A stretch of DNA of 64,000 bases from assembly GCA_033239005.1 (NCBI GenBank), contig BSQZ01000009.1:7861752-7925751 (forward strand). The letters run 5' to 3'. Made by a program: the position numbers and the translations under genes. The DNA is from Lamellibrachia satsuma (lineage: Eukaryota > Annelida > Polychaeta > Sabellida > Siboglinidae). Positions 44,450-56,649 of the stretch are shown piece by piece (position 1 is the stretch's first letter; every line of letters starts with the position of its first letter). The notes under the pieces are model-generated. The model did no database searches and was not told the DNA's origin. It saw only the letters and a program-made list of their open reading frames with translations.

Positions 44450-47400
44450 TTTTAACTAAAGATATGATACATTATGCTATGCCTAAATAACTAATGAAAA
44501 TCATCTTGACTGTGTACATAGGACACAAAAAAGAGTGCTATTACAATTATTTTTGGTTTTTGCAATAATACAATACTGGTGTCACCAGTCGTCTTGCAAA
44601 ACTTATTGACTTGACTAGCCCTTGTGCTTACCTACCTAAGATTAAATAGTTTTTCATAAATGGGAAGCTTATTTTGCGAGATATATAAATTTAAATGGCT
44701 AAAAATGGCAAAAACTGCTCTTCTCGCCCTAACTTTTATTTATTGAAGCTCTTGCCCAAGAAAACCATGAAAGATAATAAGTTTGTTTGTTAATTTGGAC
44801 ACGTCAACAGAACTTTAGGTAAAATATGAAAGGCTGGTTTATGTTGCATTTTTTACTGTGGCGGTTCAAAAAGTGACACCAATTTGCATCATCTCCGTTA
44901 CATTTTTGTACATGTGAGGAAAACAAAACATAATGAGAATAGCTAGAAAATATCAAAAAACATGTTATCCTAAGTACAGCCATTGCTTCTGTAGTGTTCA
45001 TCAAAGCTGACTATTTTTATAGTAAATATCCGTAGCAAAGATGATTCGTATTTTTCAGACTGTATCCGAAGGAACACTATTTGCTTTATTTGATTATTAT
45101 AAACTTTATTCATGCTAGGGCACTCTATCAGTTAGTTGATTTCCTGCTATTACACGAAGCAACTGAGGTTTGAATGTTGATCGTCATCTTCGTTACGCAT
45201 CATCTCCGTAATGCGTCGCTTCAGTGAGACACTACAGGTCAATAGGATTATTTTTGTTATACTAATTAGTGCAATTTTATCTGCCAAAGCTATACAATGG
45301 GTCTGAGCAAAAATATATTGCACTTTTTCTGCCAGACCCCCATTTCTGTGGTAACAAACACAATGGCCACCATTTTGAACAAATATTAGCAAATTAAGAA
45401 TCAGTGCCATTCTTTATGGAACAAGGATATCATTATAATTCTTGCACAACCATCTTCAGTATCCACTCTATTACACAACTAGATAAACACATTTTCTTAG
45501 TTTTTGTCAAATAATTTATTTGTAACTACCAAAAAAAGTTAAGGGTTTGTTATTCCTGTACTTGTTATCAAAGGGATGCTAAGTTTAACTAGATACTATA
45601 GAAGTACACTGCTTTGTCTTTTTCGTACAGTGAGCAGGTGTGAATAAAAGACCATGCTTCACCTTCAAAATGATCTGACAAAAAACACTGTATTGCAGTA
45701 TATATCAAAGACCATATGCAGGTGGCTCTGTTGTATTCATAATACAATAATCGCTTATCGCTGTCATTGCTCTGTATTTAATTTAATTAAAAACAAAAAC
45801 TGGGGAGAATTTCCCCTGATAAGGGGAAATGCATGAAAATCTTAAATAGAGATATTATAATATATACATGAAGATATTATTAAACAAGATACTATGACAA
45901 TTGTAATTTAATTTAGTTAAATTATTCAACTGTATATAATGTTAAAGTTTTTGGTGCAATATATTATATGATATGAATTTTAAGGATACAACAAATTGTA
46001 TAAGTTATAATGATGATCTCATTGACTGTGTGTTAAAATAGAAAAAAAATAGCGCCATATTTTATGCGAAAGGAAGCAAAACCCATAAAGACAGTTACAA
46101 AGTAACAATTTCAATTTAATGTGGAAATAAGTCAATTAACGAATGAGAGAATAAATAGAATGCTTTATTCACAGAAAGACACACATTAAACTTAATGTGC
46201 TCGCTACACAATCACTTGGGCCAAGATCACTATGCTCATTGTGCTCTGAGGCCGAAGTTACCAGAGTTGCGGGCTGAACTCTCCAAAGAATGCTGTTTGA
46301 ATTCACCGGGCTAAATTCACCGTGAGCCGACATCACCTGTATCTGCACTGACAGCTCACCAACAGCTCACTTCGGTGCTAAGTAGACCGTGGTTGTCGAT
46401 GCCAGGGTCGTTGCCTGTGTTCTATGGATTGGTGGCATCAACATAGCTTCCACTACTGGGAATGATGTGGGCACATCATCCTCTTTCAAAGAGATTTTAG
46501 CACCTGGATAACCTAGGGCTGCACTTTCTCTGGTCTAGATCACAGTCGAAACAAGTTTTCTCGAAGCGAGCAAAGCCAGCTGTGTTTTGTCGGTTTGACG
46601 TTTTCTTTTTTTAAACAAACTTGGCTCCGAAGGGAACTTAAACCAACTACACGTTACTTTATTCATACCACTGTTTGCATTACATTTATAATCAAATGCC
46701 GCACAATGAACCATTTGATGCTCGCTTCTAAACAAACGCTATCGCTGTCAACGGTACAGTGAATGAATGGAGAAGTCCCAGTCTCGTAGCACTTCCTTAT
46801 CAACAGTGACGTCACATCAAAGTTTGCCAATAAGCACGGGAAAAATACACATAATCGAGGCCGGTCGGTAGAACAGAGTATTATTTGGAATTATTAATTA
46901 ATGGAATTCTAAAGAATTTTTTGTTGTTGTGGAAATGGAAATATACTACAAGATGTAATATAATATGATTTCAAGCAATCGTTGTTGTTATTCCCTTTAA
47001 CGGCACTCTGACAGGAAAACTGCCAAACAAAATAATATGTTTTGGCATTTATTACAAATACATGCTGTGCACTAAATCAAAGTTCATCAAATATCATGAT
47101 ATTAGCTTGTCTAACGTTTCCATATCCTTTTGTAACAGAGATTACCCACACAAATTGGTCCCATTATCCAATGTATCATAAACAAGATAACAAAATATGA
47201 ATGTAGAGATATTTTACCTTCATAGTACACTCCAACACGTCTTCTGCCCACAGGCCAGGTTTGAAATTAAATAAGGAAGACCTGTTAGTTTATCAACAAA
47301 TTGAAGCTTCAATTATACACTTTGGCGTTTTTACTGTGATAGTTATAGCGGTGTAACGATATATCAACCTGTCAGTGCACTGCAATGGTTGGCAATGAAA

Positions 47401-48240
47401 TACTATTGATAGTAAATTTAACCAGTGATAGTTGCCACCGATATTAGATCAAACTTTTGTTATTGTACCAATAATAATAGTTGCAAAAAGTGGTGTCAGT
47501 TATTTTATGTTATTTCAATATGCTGTAAATATGCTGGATTTTTTATTTACTTTAATAGGGAAGATATACAGGGTGTTCCTAATTTATCTTTTCTATTTTG
47601 AATATAAATAAAAATATAACTAATAGACACCAAAGCACGTAGTCATTGGCGTAGTTTTTGCTCCATGCCAGAATTTTGCCTCATGTTGAGATCTTGCTGG
47701 ATCTCATGTTAGATACGTCATTTGTCAGATATAAAATCATATATTGGTCACTAAAAGTAGTTAACTTTTTGGAAGAAAAATTATGCATAAACAGGGTTTT
47801 GAGACACATATTTGAATATCTAACACTTCACAGATCACCAGGTGGAAGCACTTTTGCAACACATTGGTGGACTCTGTAAATACGCCATATTTAACTTTAT
47901 CGGACAAAAATGTATGCAACTATCCATAATAATCTTTGCCGTTGTATATTACTGCACAGTGAGGCTTCCAAAAGCACTCATTCTTTTAAGGCAATTTCCA
48001 GTGCTAGCCTCGCTTTGAGAAGCGCATATTTCCGTTGTTCGATATTCGTAAATAAGCTATTCAAAACAACTTTGTGAACAACTTGTTTGCACTCAATAGA
48101 TGAAATAACTGGTAGTTACTTAGTATTCCATATGCAAAACTTTCTTTAGATGTTTTAGAAAACAGCATATTATATTACGTAAGGCAAAACATCTTGTAGC
48201 CCAATTCAAAGAGTTCATATTGACATTCTCTTTTCAGATT
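44450..48240. other. Unassigned, mostly AT-rich
   Basis: I found no gene or recognisable element in this 3.8-kb stretch. A block at 46180-46530 has higher GC but no coding signature. ACAGGGTGTTCCTAATTTAT at about 47568 resembles a DNA-transposon terminus, but no partner was found. Confidence 0.35.
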
Positions 48241-48297
48241 TCTAGCCAGTGTCAGTGAGACAGTCAGACAGTGAGTAGAGTAGCCTCGAAAAACAAA

Positions 48298-48330
48298 ATG
48301 GCTTGGCCTTGGCCCTTTGGCGGCAAAACG
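48298..48330 (+). CDS. Possible short first coding exon
   Basis: ATG at 48298 sits in a strong start context (ACAAAATGG) and reads MAWPWPFGGKT before reaching a GTAGTA that could be a splice donor near 48331; otherwise the frame stops a few codons later. Short Trp-rich starts occur in some mitochondrial membrane proteins, but I do not recognise this one and saw no second exon. Chance is quite possible. Confidence 0.2.
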
Positions 48331-49904
48331 GTAGTACCTAGAGGCTAGACTAGTATTGCTCTAGTATAGGTAAAGCAACAAAGGTTACGCTGGTGAATCT
48401 GCTACCATTGATTATCCAATCACTGCTGTTGTTGTTTTGTTTTGCTCGGCTAGGTATGTGTCCATCGCGTCATATAAAACGGTCGTTGACTGGAAAATAC
48501 GTGCATGACGAAACCCGAAAGTCTTTTTCGATGTTAGAACTTAGATTTTTTCACTCTTTCTTACAATTTGTTTGTACTGCACCTATGAAATAACTGTTAG
48601 AGATTAAGAGTGTGAATATGTTGCAGCAAACGATTCTACAGATTTTTCTGAAAATGGCATATCAAAGGTAGCAGATTTGTCAGAGCCAGAGCCAGAGCCA
48701 GAGGCAGAGTCGAGAGAGCAGTTTACCTAATTATGTATTATTGTGCCAAATACTTCATTATTTGCGACACAATCATACAACCTAGCTTTAAAAAATAATG
48801 TTTAGAGAAATACACAATTTCATCGACATAGCCTTAAGCTTATTAAGTCCTTGTTTGACATATAAACTTACATTCAAAACTTCTACGAGACGCCACTTAG
48901 CTTCTCGCCAGCCAAAACTTAGAACGCGGACGATACGGTGCGACACCTGGTGGCTAAACTGGCAGAGATTCCAACGTTCTTGAAAATTAATGCAACGGCA
49001 AGCCGCCATCTCGTCGTCGCATGCGTACTTCGCTACTGAGGACGTCCGTACTGTGCCAATCAACAGCCCTATATATGCAAATAGGCCACCTACGAAAACA
49101 TCTCCCATTGTAATTGTGCATTTTAATATACGTAACATAGTTTCAAACAAAAACAAACATGATTTTGTTTATATATACATTTTCAATACAAACACTGTCC
49201 ACAGTTGTATGCAACTGAAATTAAGAGTTTACCAAATGAAATGACGATGTGCAGAAAATAACCAAACCACTTAGTATTTGGTTTCAAACCTGTGGTCTGC
49301 GGTAGCATTTAACTCGTACATCAAAAACTTGAACCAGCGAATTGAACTCGTTTGCATCAGTAAAAATTATAAACTTAGATGTTTATGCAGAATCTCATGT
49401 AATGTTATATACATATATTGATATGTATCACACACCTACAATAATATATGCATATCAGTGTGCTTATGCATTTTTTTAATGTGTGTCATTATTGTTGTCG
49501 TTGCACAAATACTTTTTTACCGCCATAGACCGTATGTTCTGGAACATTTACAATCTTCTCCCACCGGTCATTTGGGGCATATTTGTTCAGGCGTGTGCGG
49601 ATATGCCCCAGTCGTGTTTGGATATGCTCCAGTGCAGTAAATTCAATTGCATTCATGTACTCTGGGGCATGACTGCACCCCAGTGATCAACGCATATTGA
49701 TAACATTAACGTTTTAGTGGAGTTTAAGTTTGATAATTGGTAGTAGTAAACTGCCAAATATACACTGCGAAATGTAATCCTTCTGGCATAAACAGTTCAC
49801 TAGTTATGGCACAGTTATACCTAAGATTCGCAGACATGCCCCCACCTTCCCCTAAGTTGTGGCAGTGGTGGAATCGTGACTTCCATTACATTCACTATGT
49901 GGCG
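48331..49904. other. Unassigned sequence
   Basis: No gene was assigned. A (GAGCCA)n-like run lies at 48682-48710. The 122-codon minus-strand frame at 48788-49156 has no known domain. Confidence 0.35.
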
Positions 49905-49936
49905 CCACTGGTGGGGAGTTTGACTCCCACCAGTGG
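49905..49936. repeat. Short hairpin
   Basis: CCACTGGTGGGGAGT and ACTCCCACCAGTGG form an almost perfect stem with a 3-base loop and one bulged base. GTGGCGCCACT-like words lie on both sides (49898 and about 49960). It may be the core of a small palindromic element. Confidence 0.7.
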
Positions 49937-50127
49937 CACTACTAACCATGTCATCATGAGTGGCGCCACTGTCGAGGTGTATGAGTAGTACGTAGGTACA
50001 AACGGATGTGCCCTCTGGCAATATTATACGTACTAGAGTCTGACTACTACCTATGCCGGAAGTATACTTACTGCGCATGTGGTGTAACTTCCTGCAGGAA
50101 ATAGTGATGCGGTTTTACCTTCATGTC

Positions 50128-50222
50128 TAACACTTTGATTTTAACCTGCTTGTTTCTAGGGTTGTTAGGCCACAGTCTTTTAGGCATTCTTGATAGCTAA
50201 GGTCTCTCAGTCCTTGGATCAT
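50128..50222 (-). mobile_element. CR1-like RT fragment
   Basis: About 95 bases match 12290-12390 of the full-length element, in the same minus orientation (for example GCTAAGGTCTCTCAGTCCTT). It is old and both ends are lost. Confidence 0.75.
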
Positions 50223-50533
50223 ACATACCACACAAGATCAGTATGCCTGCACAGTCACAGTGCAATTAATGTCTGTCCTGTTACCCGCCGCTTTACTAAT
50301 TTAATTTATGTGACGTGTTAGCGTGTACATATCAGAATAGCATTGAGTAAAACACAAATAATTACCATAATTGTTTTAGTTAATTCATGAGTTGATATAT
50401 AGTCAGTACTTATTTTAAACTTTGATGCGTTTCATGTTGTCGTCACTCCTCCACGCATACAAGATTGCCATAATAAAATATTTGTTGTCGGAGTGAATAT
50501 AGGGCCGCAATTTTAGAATGACCCATACCAGTT

Positions 50534-51025
50534 TGGAGATCATATCGTAAGAAGAATATAGATACCCTTGAACGAATACAGAGGAGGGCAACTCAAATGA
50601 TTCCAGAACTGAGAGACCTTAGTTATGAAAAACGCATAGAAGAATGTGATTTAACAATCCTAGAGACAAGGAGGTTAAGAGGAGATCAAATAGAAGTTCC
50701 TAACATATTGAATGGGTATGAAAATATTGATAGAAATATTATTTTCTCACCCAAGAAAGATAGTAGAACTAGAGGACATGACATTGTGGTAACATTAGTA
50801 AAGGATCGGTGTAGATTTCATATCAGGAAGTATTCGTTCTCACAGAGGACAATACAGGAATGGAACATATTATCTACAGAAATGGAACAAATTATCTACA
50901 GATTATGTAATTGCTAGCAGCATGAATATGTTTAAAAATAAAGTTGACAAATATCTCAGGAGGGCGGGTTACACATAGATGACAAATGTTGGACTCTCGA
51001 TGAGTCAACATGCTAAATCTGGTTA
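50534..51025 (+). mobile_element. CR1-like 3' fragment
   Basis: Begins GGAGATCATATCGTAAGAAG and continues through the RT C-terminus; the frame 50597-50917 gives MIPELRDLSYEKRIEE and later SFSQRT. It ends in the 3' UTR near CTAAATCTGGTTAAAT. It includes a local duplication of AATGGAACA.ATTATCTACAG (about 50861-50900). It is more diverged than the 34.8-kb copy. Confidence 0.88.
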
Positions 51026-51183
51026 AATTAAAATTAAACTTTGATTACATTGACACAACTGTCAGACTGAAAAGTTAAATCCGACAAAAAAGTTTACTGT
51101 ATAGATTCGCGATAATGACGCTGATTGGCTGTTGGCACTTCGCGGAAACGCCTACACAAAATGGAGTGGTGACAGCGGGTAAC
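51026..51183. other. Short unassigned spacer
   Basis: Nothing recognised between the CR1 fragment and the tandem duplication. Confidence 0.4.
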
Positions 51184-51338
51184 AATGAGACCATGTCTCT
51201 GGGGCCAGACTGTCTTCTCGGCGAATTCACGAAGGCCAGCGAGAGTCGGATAAGCGAAACTATGAGACCACGCCTTCGGGGCCAGTCTCTTTTCTCGGCA
51301 AGTTCACGAAGGCGAGTGAGAGTCGGATAAGCGAGACT
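51184..51338. repeat. 78-bp tandem duplication
   Basis: Units 51184-51261 and 51262-51338 share ATGAGACCA, GGGGCCAG, TTCTCGGC and GAGAGTCGGATAAGCGA. The higher CpG content contrasts with the surroundings. Confidence 0.9.
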
Positions 51339-51777
51339 ACTGCGGCTGCATTTTCACCAGTTGGCTAGGCAAACACGTCCGTCTAATTCTTCCAGTTTGC
51401 TATGCATACAGACGAGCGTACGTTTTCGGAGCCAGCTTGCAACCTTATAAAATGCGATAAACGTGGCAATAAACACGTATTTCATGTCCGTATTCTTATA
51501 TGTATGTCACAAAAGTTACTTGACAATAGCTATGCATAAATATAAAATTATGACGTTTTGATATGAAAACCGTAATATATAACACAACGTGGTGTCGCGC
51601 TCGGGTTGATATCAGGAAATATCGCCCACTATAGTCCCGATAAACGCGTACTCATAATCAATTATTTGGAGCACATTTCTTCTGCTTCTTGACCCCAATG
51701 TGCGGTATGTCACGAAACACACATGTCAGTTTTAAATCTTAAGTTATTTAGTTTATTTAGTTAGTTATATAAATGCC
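51339..51777. other. Unassigned sequence
   Basis: No gene or element was recognised. Confidence 0.4.
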
Positions 51778-52740
51778 ATGCTAGATGCGGCTGACGCCAT
51801 CACGCAGTATTGCTTGAGTCCGTGGTGGCTATGAGCGAATCGAACGACTTGCCATCTTCAGGGACACACGTCATGGAATTGCCGAACCATTTTGATGACT
51901 TTCTCCGGACCGCCACGTTTCTCCATTATCTTCACCGGGCCATCGTATCTGGTGTCTATGCCAGGGGAAACAAAAGATCCCAGTTAGGGAAAAACATGTC
52001 GTTGACCCAGTACGCCTCACGTTTCTGCATGGTGATACCGATCTCTTAACTCACTACTACCTCCCATTGGCCTCCAACATGGGAGAGCTCGGTAGGGATT
52101 GTGTCAGCTGCTGAAGCCTTATACCCCATGAGAGGTTGGTGGCTTTCCCTGTAACGATCGCGTGGAAGGATCATGAAGCGATGGTGCCGATGGCATATAT
52201 TTCAGTAACTTGATGCAACAATCGTCCATCATCCATGGTTGATGACCTATCGAGGACGTTGTTGAAGTGCTGTATACCCAGATATCACGGGTCGGGGAGG
52301 TTGACCTGTGAATGTAGTTTTTTGTGATCATCATCGTCCCATCTGTACCAAGGGGCGGTGGTGATCCGTAAGCGTAGTCAGGCTTCAGAACGTCATCGAA
52401 CTTTTTCAGTTTGTTTTTGGCCGGCCTTTCTTCTTCTTCCTTGTAGGCCTATGTGTGCATGACCCTACAAAGGGACATTTTTCACACGCTGTTTCTCATC
52501 TATTTAGTAACTCAACCAGGTGTTTTTAAACTTTCTGAGCTTACACTGGATAGTCTTGGGGATGCTGTTGTAGACGTCTTCCTTGGATGTAGACCTGTCA
52601 TTGAGATAGGCTCTGCGAAGGCGATGTTTCTCCTCGAGCAACTCCAGAGCTCCTCGCTGTTCTCGTCGAACCAACCTGTATGTTTAACTAGCGCCGTAAT
52701 CGTTAGACGGCGCTACTGTTTCACAGCGCAATGTAGAAGT
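51778..52740 (-). mobile_element. RTE-like LINE remnant (linker and RT)
   Basis: Read on the minus strand with several frame changes, this stretch follows the order of an endonuclease-reverse transcriptase. The linker comes first, at 52700-52500 (FDENSEEL, then RAYLNDRS and KEDVYNSIPKTIQCKLRKF). KFDDVLKPDYAYG and GTDGTMMITK follow near 52390-52310. A decayed GKA segment is near 52135. VKIMEKRGGPEKVIKMVRQF lies near 51930, followed by a decayed -KQYCV- block. At least four frame breaks make it dead. It belongs to a different family from the CR1-like element; the RTE label is from memory of family signatures. Confidence 0.7.
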
Positions 52741-53955
52741 TTCAGGTAGTTTAAAATATTATGTTCTACTCACGGGCACTAATTTGGCCATGTGCCCTTT
52801 GGGTTACAGTTTTGTTCGTATGTAACCTGTTGCGTAACTACATGGTAGAATGGTAAACTAATGGGTGACTAAGCTTTCCCATTCTCCTTTAGCTCTGTGA
52901 GATCCTATAGATACGCCACTGAATCTAGTGTTAGGCAAGGTATTGTTAAACGATTTTTTTACTAGAAAACCAAAGAACAAACAGTTTTCTTGTTGCAGTG
53001 TGTGCATAATAAAGATGATCGTTTCGCAACCTAATTATGCAAGTAACGGAGTCCAACCGGAAGCCGCCTTCTGACTGCGACAATGTTCGATCTGCCCTCC
53101 GTAATTTGGAAAGTCAGTAGATCAAACCGCGGCGATTAAACCCTATGAAAATACTGCGTATCTATGTAAATGGCGATATAATTGCGTTGCCCCGGTTTAT
53201 ACGCCCGAATGATGTCCTCACACCCCCTCTGTCGACATACCCGTGTTGTTTGAGGACGATGCCGGATGCTCACATACAGTGATTGCCCCGCCGGAACTGC
53301 GCTCGGTCGGATGTCCTCGAATGGGATCGGCATGTTGTAATTCAACTAGGTACCTTCCTTTTCTTTTTCACAATTATTATTCATACGTCACACGCCAAGT
53401 ATACTCTATTAATCGAGAATGGGTAGTTGAGTAACAATTACACTTCTCTACATCCCGTATTTGTATGTCATTCGTTCTCGGTTTGAAATCACTATGCTCA
53501 GAGCCGAGGGCGATTCTGCGTCGGGTCAACGACGCGACATCGTCGATAACAATCACAAGTCCTGCTTTGTAAATCTGGTGTTAAATGAGCCAAATAACAG
53601 TCGTTGGAGCATCAACATAACTATATAGATTAACATAAAAACGTACGATGATGAGCTGTGTTTATTCTGTAATAATAATAACTATTATTTATAAAAATCG
53701 TATAACCGGAATAAAATTATGTTCAGAGGCGAATATTACTGAATGAATACAAGATTGATAACGTGTAACCAATATAAAAAATATGCTAACACAGTAAACA
53801 TACTTGATAACAAAATATAATTACATGTATAAATATATTGTGTGTTTCGCTTATGCGTGTTTCGCTTATGCCATTCCACAAAATGTACCATAAAAAAAGT
53901 CAATTAAAGTGATACTAAAATAATAAATAAGTTAATATATAATTAAAGAGTCATT
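52741..53955. other. Unassigned, moderately CpG-rich
   Basis: No gene was recognised. TGTGTTTCGCTTATGC is directly repeated at about 53842-53872. Confidence 0.35.
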
Positions 53956-53959
53956 TCCG

Positions 53960-54190
53960 CCGATTCCTATGCAACACTCTCAAGTCGTAATTAAGTTCCC
54001 ACCCCAACTCTCGCCACTGTCCACGGTCGAGTGCGCGCAGAGCAACGACGTCGGCGGGCAACGTAATTTACGACCGATGCGTCGCAGATCCACGCTCAAC
54101 ACCGTCGGCAGTGTCATTCGCGGTCGACCCCTGAATGACGTGACGCCTGAGTCCACGAAATAGTTGTCGATCGCATACTTAGCACGTGCC
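53960..54190 (-). mobile_element. LINE ORF2 C-terminal fragment
   Basis: The minus strand reads SFRGRPRMTLPTVLSVDLRR then IGRKLR, and after a one-base slip PADVVALRALDRGQWRELGW. This RGRP-x-TLP...DL--I...LRAL--DR--WR arrangement is a typical LINE C-terminus, distinct from the fragments at 44.2 and 52 kb. It is short and broken. Confidence 0.7.
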
Positions 54191-55990
54191 CAAACAGACT
54201 CCATAATAAACAATTACATCAGATAAGGTGTTTTAAATTATGTCGGCGCAGTATTTGTAAGTCAACATTTTAATGTGTGGCATCTCGCATGATCACAATG
54301 ATAATGGGACATTTCGATATGGGCAAGTTAACTATATATTAAATATTGAAACCATATTTATTTATTTTCACCCATGTCCATGGGCCACACGAGTGTACAG
54401 CACTTGTTTCCTTGTGGCATGTAAGGCTGTGAGTCTGCGATAATTTACACATGGGATTTTTTTTACATTTCCTTGGCATATACACCAGGTAAAAAGGTCA
54501 TAGTAAACCACCAGGCAAAATGGTTTTACCTGGGGGTTTACAGTCTCTTCCGATCGAAACCACAAAATCCTGCATAATGAGGTCAATAAATCGTGTTTGT
54601 AAACAAACACGATATAATGGTGAATCGTTTATTTACCACAGTTTTGTGTCGTAACTATAGCTTAGGTGCGACTTGTAAATGTCGCGATTATCGACATAGG
54701 TATTTATGTCTTCGGTTTTGTTGCATGACTCGGAAGAAATTCGGAGACTTCGTCCACCATGCACCGCCACTACATAACTGTGGTTGACGTCTATGTAAGC
54801 TCTGCCTCTGGTGCCGGAACAATTTCCGGTTAGACAATAGCCCAGTGTGAGAGGTAGACCGAAAGTCATATACAAACTACCAATAAACGTAACCACGCGC
54901 CAGGATGAACCAACCAAGACGACTAATACACTGCTCTTTAATGAATAAGACGGGGCAGGAAGTCGTTTCTGGCATGCAATTAGCCCCACTCCTACGCCAT
55001 AACAGGCGATGAATATTTCGCCTTCTGTGTGGTGTTGACATGCATAGGGACAGGCGGGGACTAATTAAAATAATACCGCTCTTCTGTAATCCATATACAT
55101 GGTGTGGTCGCAGTAAAATGTTTTACATGCTAATGTGGGGCCGTTTTAAAACTCAACTGGTGTAGTCGCTGAAAGCGCATGCTGCTGCACTTGGTATTAA
55201 TGTTAGATCAAAATCGTATGTCACTAGGTGTGTTCTTGTCTGTTCCTGCTCCAACAAGTGTGCGCCTAAATTGTTGCATTAATCCATTCAACGATACTAT
55301 GCACGATCATAATGTTCCTAGAAAGAAAAGTACAATGACCACTTTAGGCCCTATGTTTGTTGTTTTAATTTAATCAACAACGCAGGACACTAGCCATTTC
55401 CAATAGGTCGTCGACCCATTTAGGGTATAACAGGTCGTTTTGTCAAAAGTAAAGATTTCGTTCACACATTTCTAGTAGTTGTACCGACAACGCAATTGTC
55501 TGGTGTCTTCTCTGTGTATTTTATTTACAGCATTTTTATATTAAAAAACACGTTAAATTTATATCAACGTAACTGCAAATGTGGGCTGTATTTCGTATCG
55601 TATTTCAAAGGTCAAAACAATTAAGGCCTGCATATTGCACAAGCCGATTTGCAATACGCAAGTTCGTGGCGTCAATCCGGTGTAAGTTTCGCAATAGACA
55701 ACCAAAGATCCGTAACAGAAGCGTACACTACTGCTTTAATGCTATAGTAGTAATTACAGTACTGTTATGATTCGGAGCCGGAACAGCCTTCTAACAGATT
55801 TCAAGATAACAACATTATATATGTCACACACACCAATCCAGGTGCCTACCAGTTATTTCGCAACACTGGCCTAGACGGTTAAACAAAATAGGGCCCCCCA
55901 AAATATACGTTGTTCTGGTAGCACGTTGAATCAAATCGAGAAGGCAGACCTCGAGGATTGCGTCATTGCATTTGTTTCCCAACCTTATCA
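54191..55990. other. Unassigned sequence
   Basis: No gene was recognised. A 10-bp-stem palindrome, TCGTGTTTGT-AA-ACAAACACGA, lies at 54591-54612. Open frames on either side of it in both directions share the reading of that palindrome only. Confidence 0.4.
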
Positions 55991-56358
55991 CAATTGGTAT
56001 AAATAGGGACATTTTTGTTTTTTCGTCAAACCTCCTGTTAATCGAATATACCGGTACTTTATTTGATGCTTAAACTGTTTTTGTCTATTGATTATAAATA
56101 TATATACGATGTATGGTATTGCATAACTAAATGTACTGAAAATGTACATATTGAAAACTAATCAGTGATGTACAATTGGTATAAATAGGGACATTAGAAA
56201 TGCTGTTTTTTCGTCAAACCTCCTGTTAATCGAATATACCGCTACTTTATTTGATGCTTAAACTGTTTGTGTCTATTGATTATAAATATATATACGATGT
56301 ATGGTATTGCATAACTAAATGTACTGAAAATGTACATATTGAAAACTAATCAGTGATG
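55991..56358. repeat. ~182-bp tandem duplication
   Basis: Units 55991-56172 and 56173-56358 are nearly identical from CAATTGGTATAAATAGGGAC to AAAACTAATCAGTGATG. Differences are a small insertion (TAGAAATGC) in the second unit and a few substitutions, so the duplication is recent. Each unit contains TATAAATAGGG, a TATA-box-like sequence, but no gene follows directly. Confidence 0.95.
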
Positions 56359-56649
56359 GATGTTGTGTACGGCTCTGTTCTTAATCACGTAAACTTAGTA
56401 GGTTGAGCTACAAAAACAGGGACGAAAAATCGTATTGGGTCGGGGGCTATGACATATTGTCTTTATTGATCGGGATTATTGGAACCATAACTATTTTTTT
56501 TTGGCCTAGTTATGAAGCCGAGGCGAGGGACAATGCCAAGGCAGACGCCAATTTAACAGACAAGTGCCAAACTTCCAAAAGACGTGTAGCAAGGCAATAC
56601 CCGCAGTACTTTTGTCTTGAACATTATGTTTATAGTCGAATAAAGTGCT

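Noticed and set aside
48788..49156. 122-codon minus-strand frame
   Set aside because: No recognisable motif, and a competing frame occupies the other strand; treated as chance.
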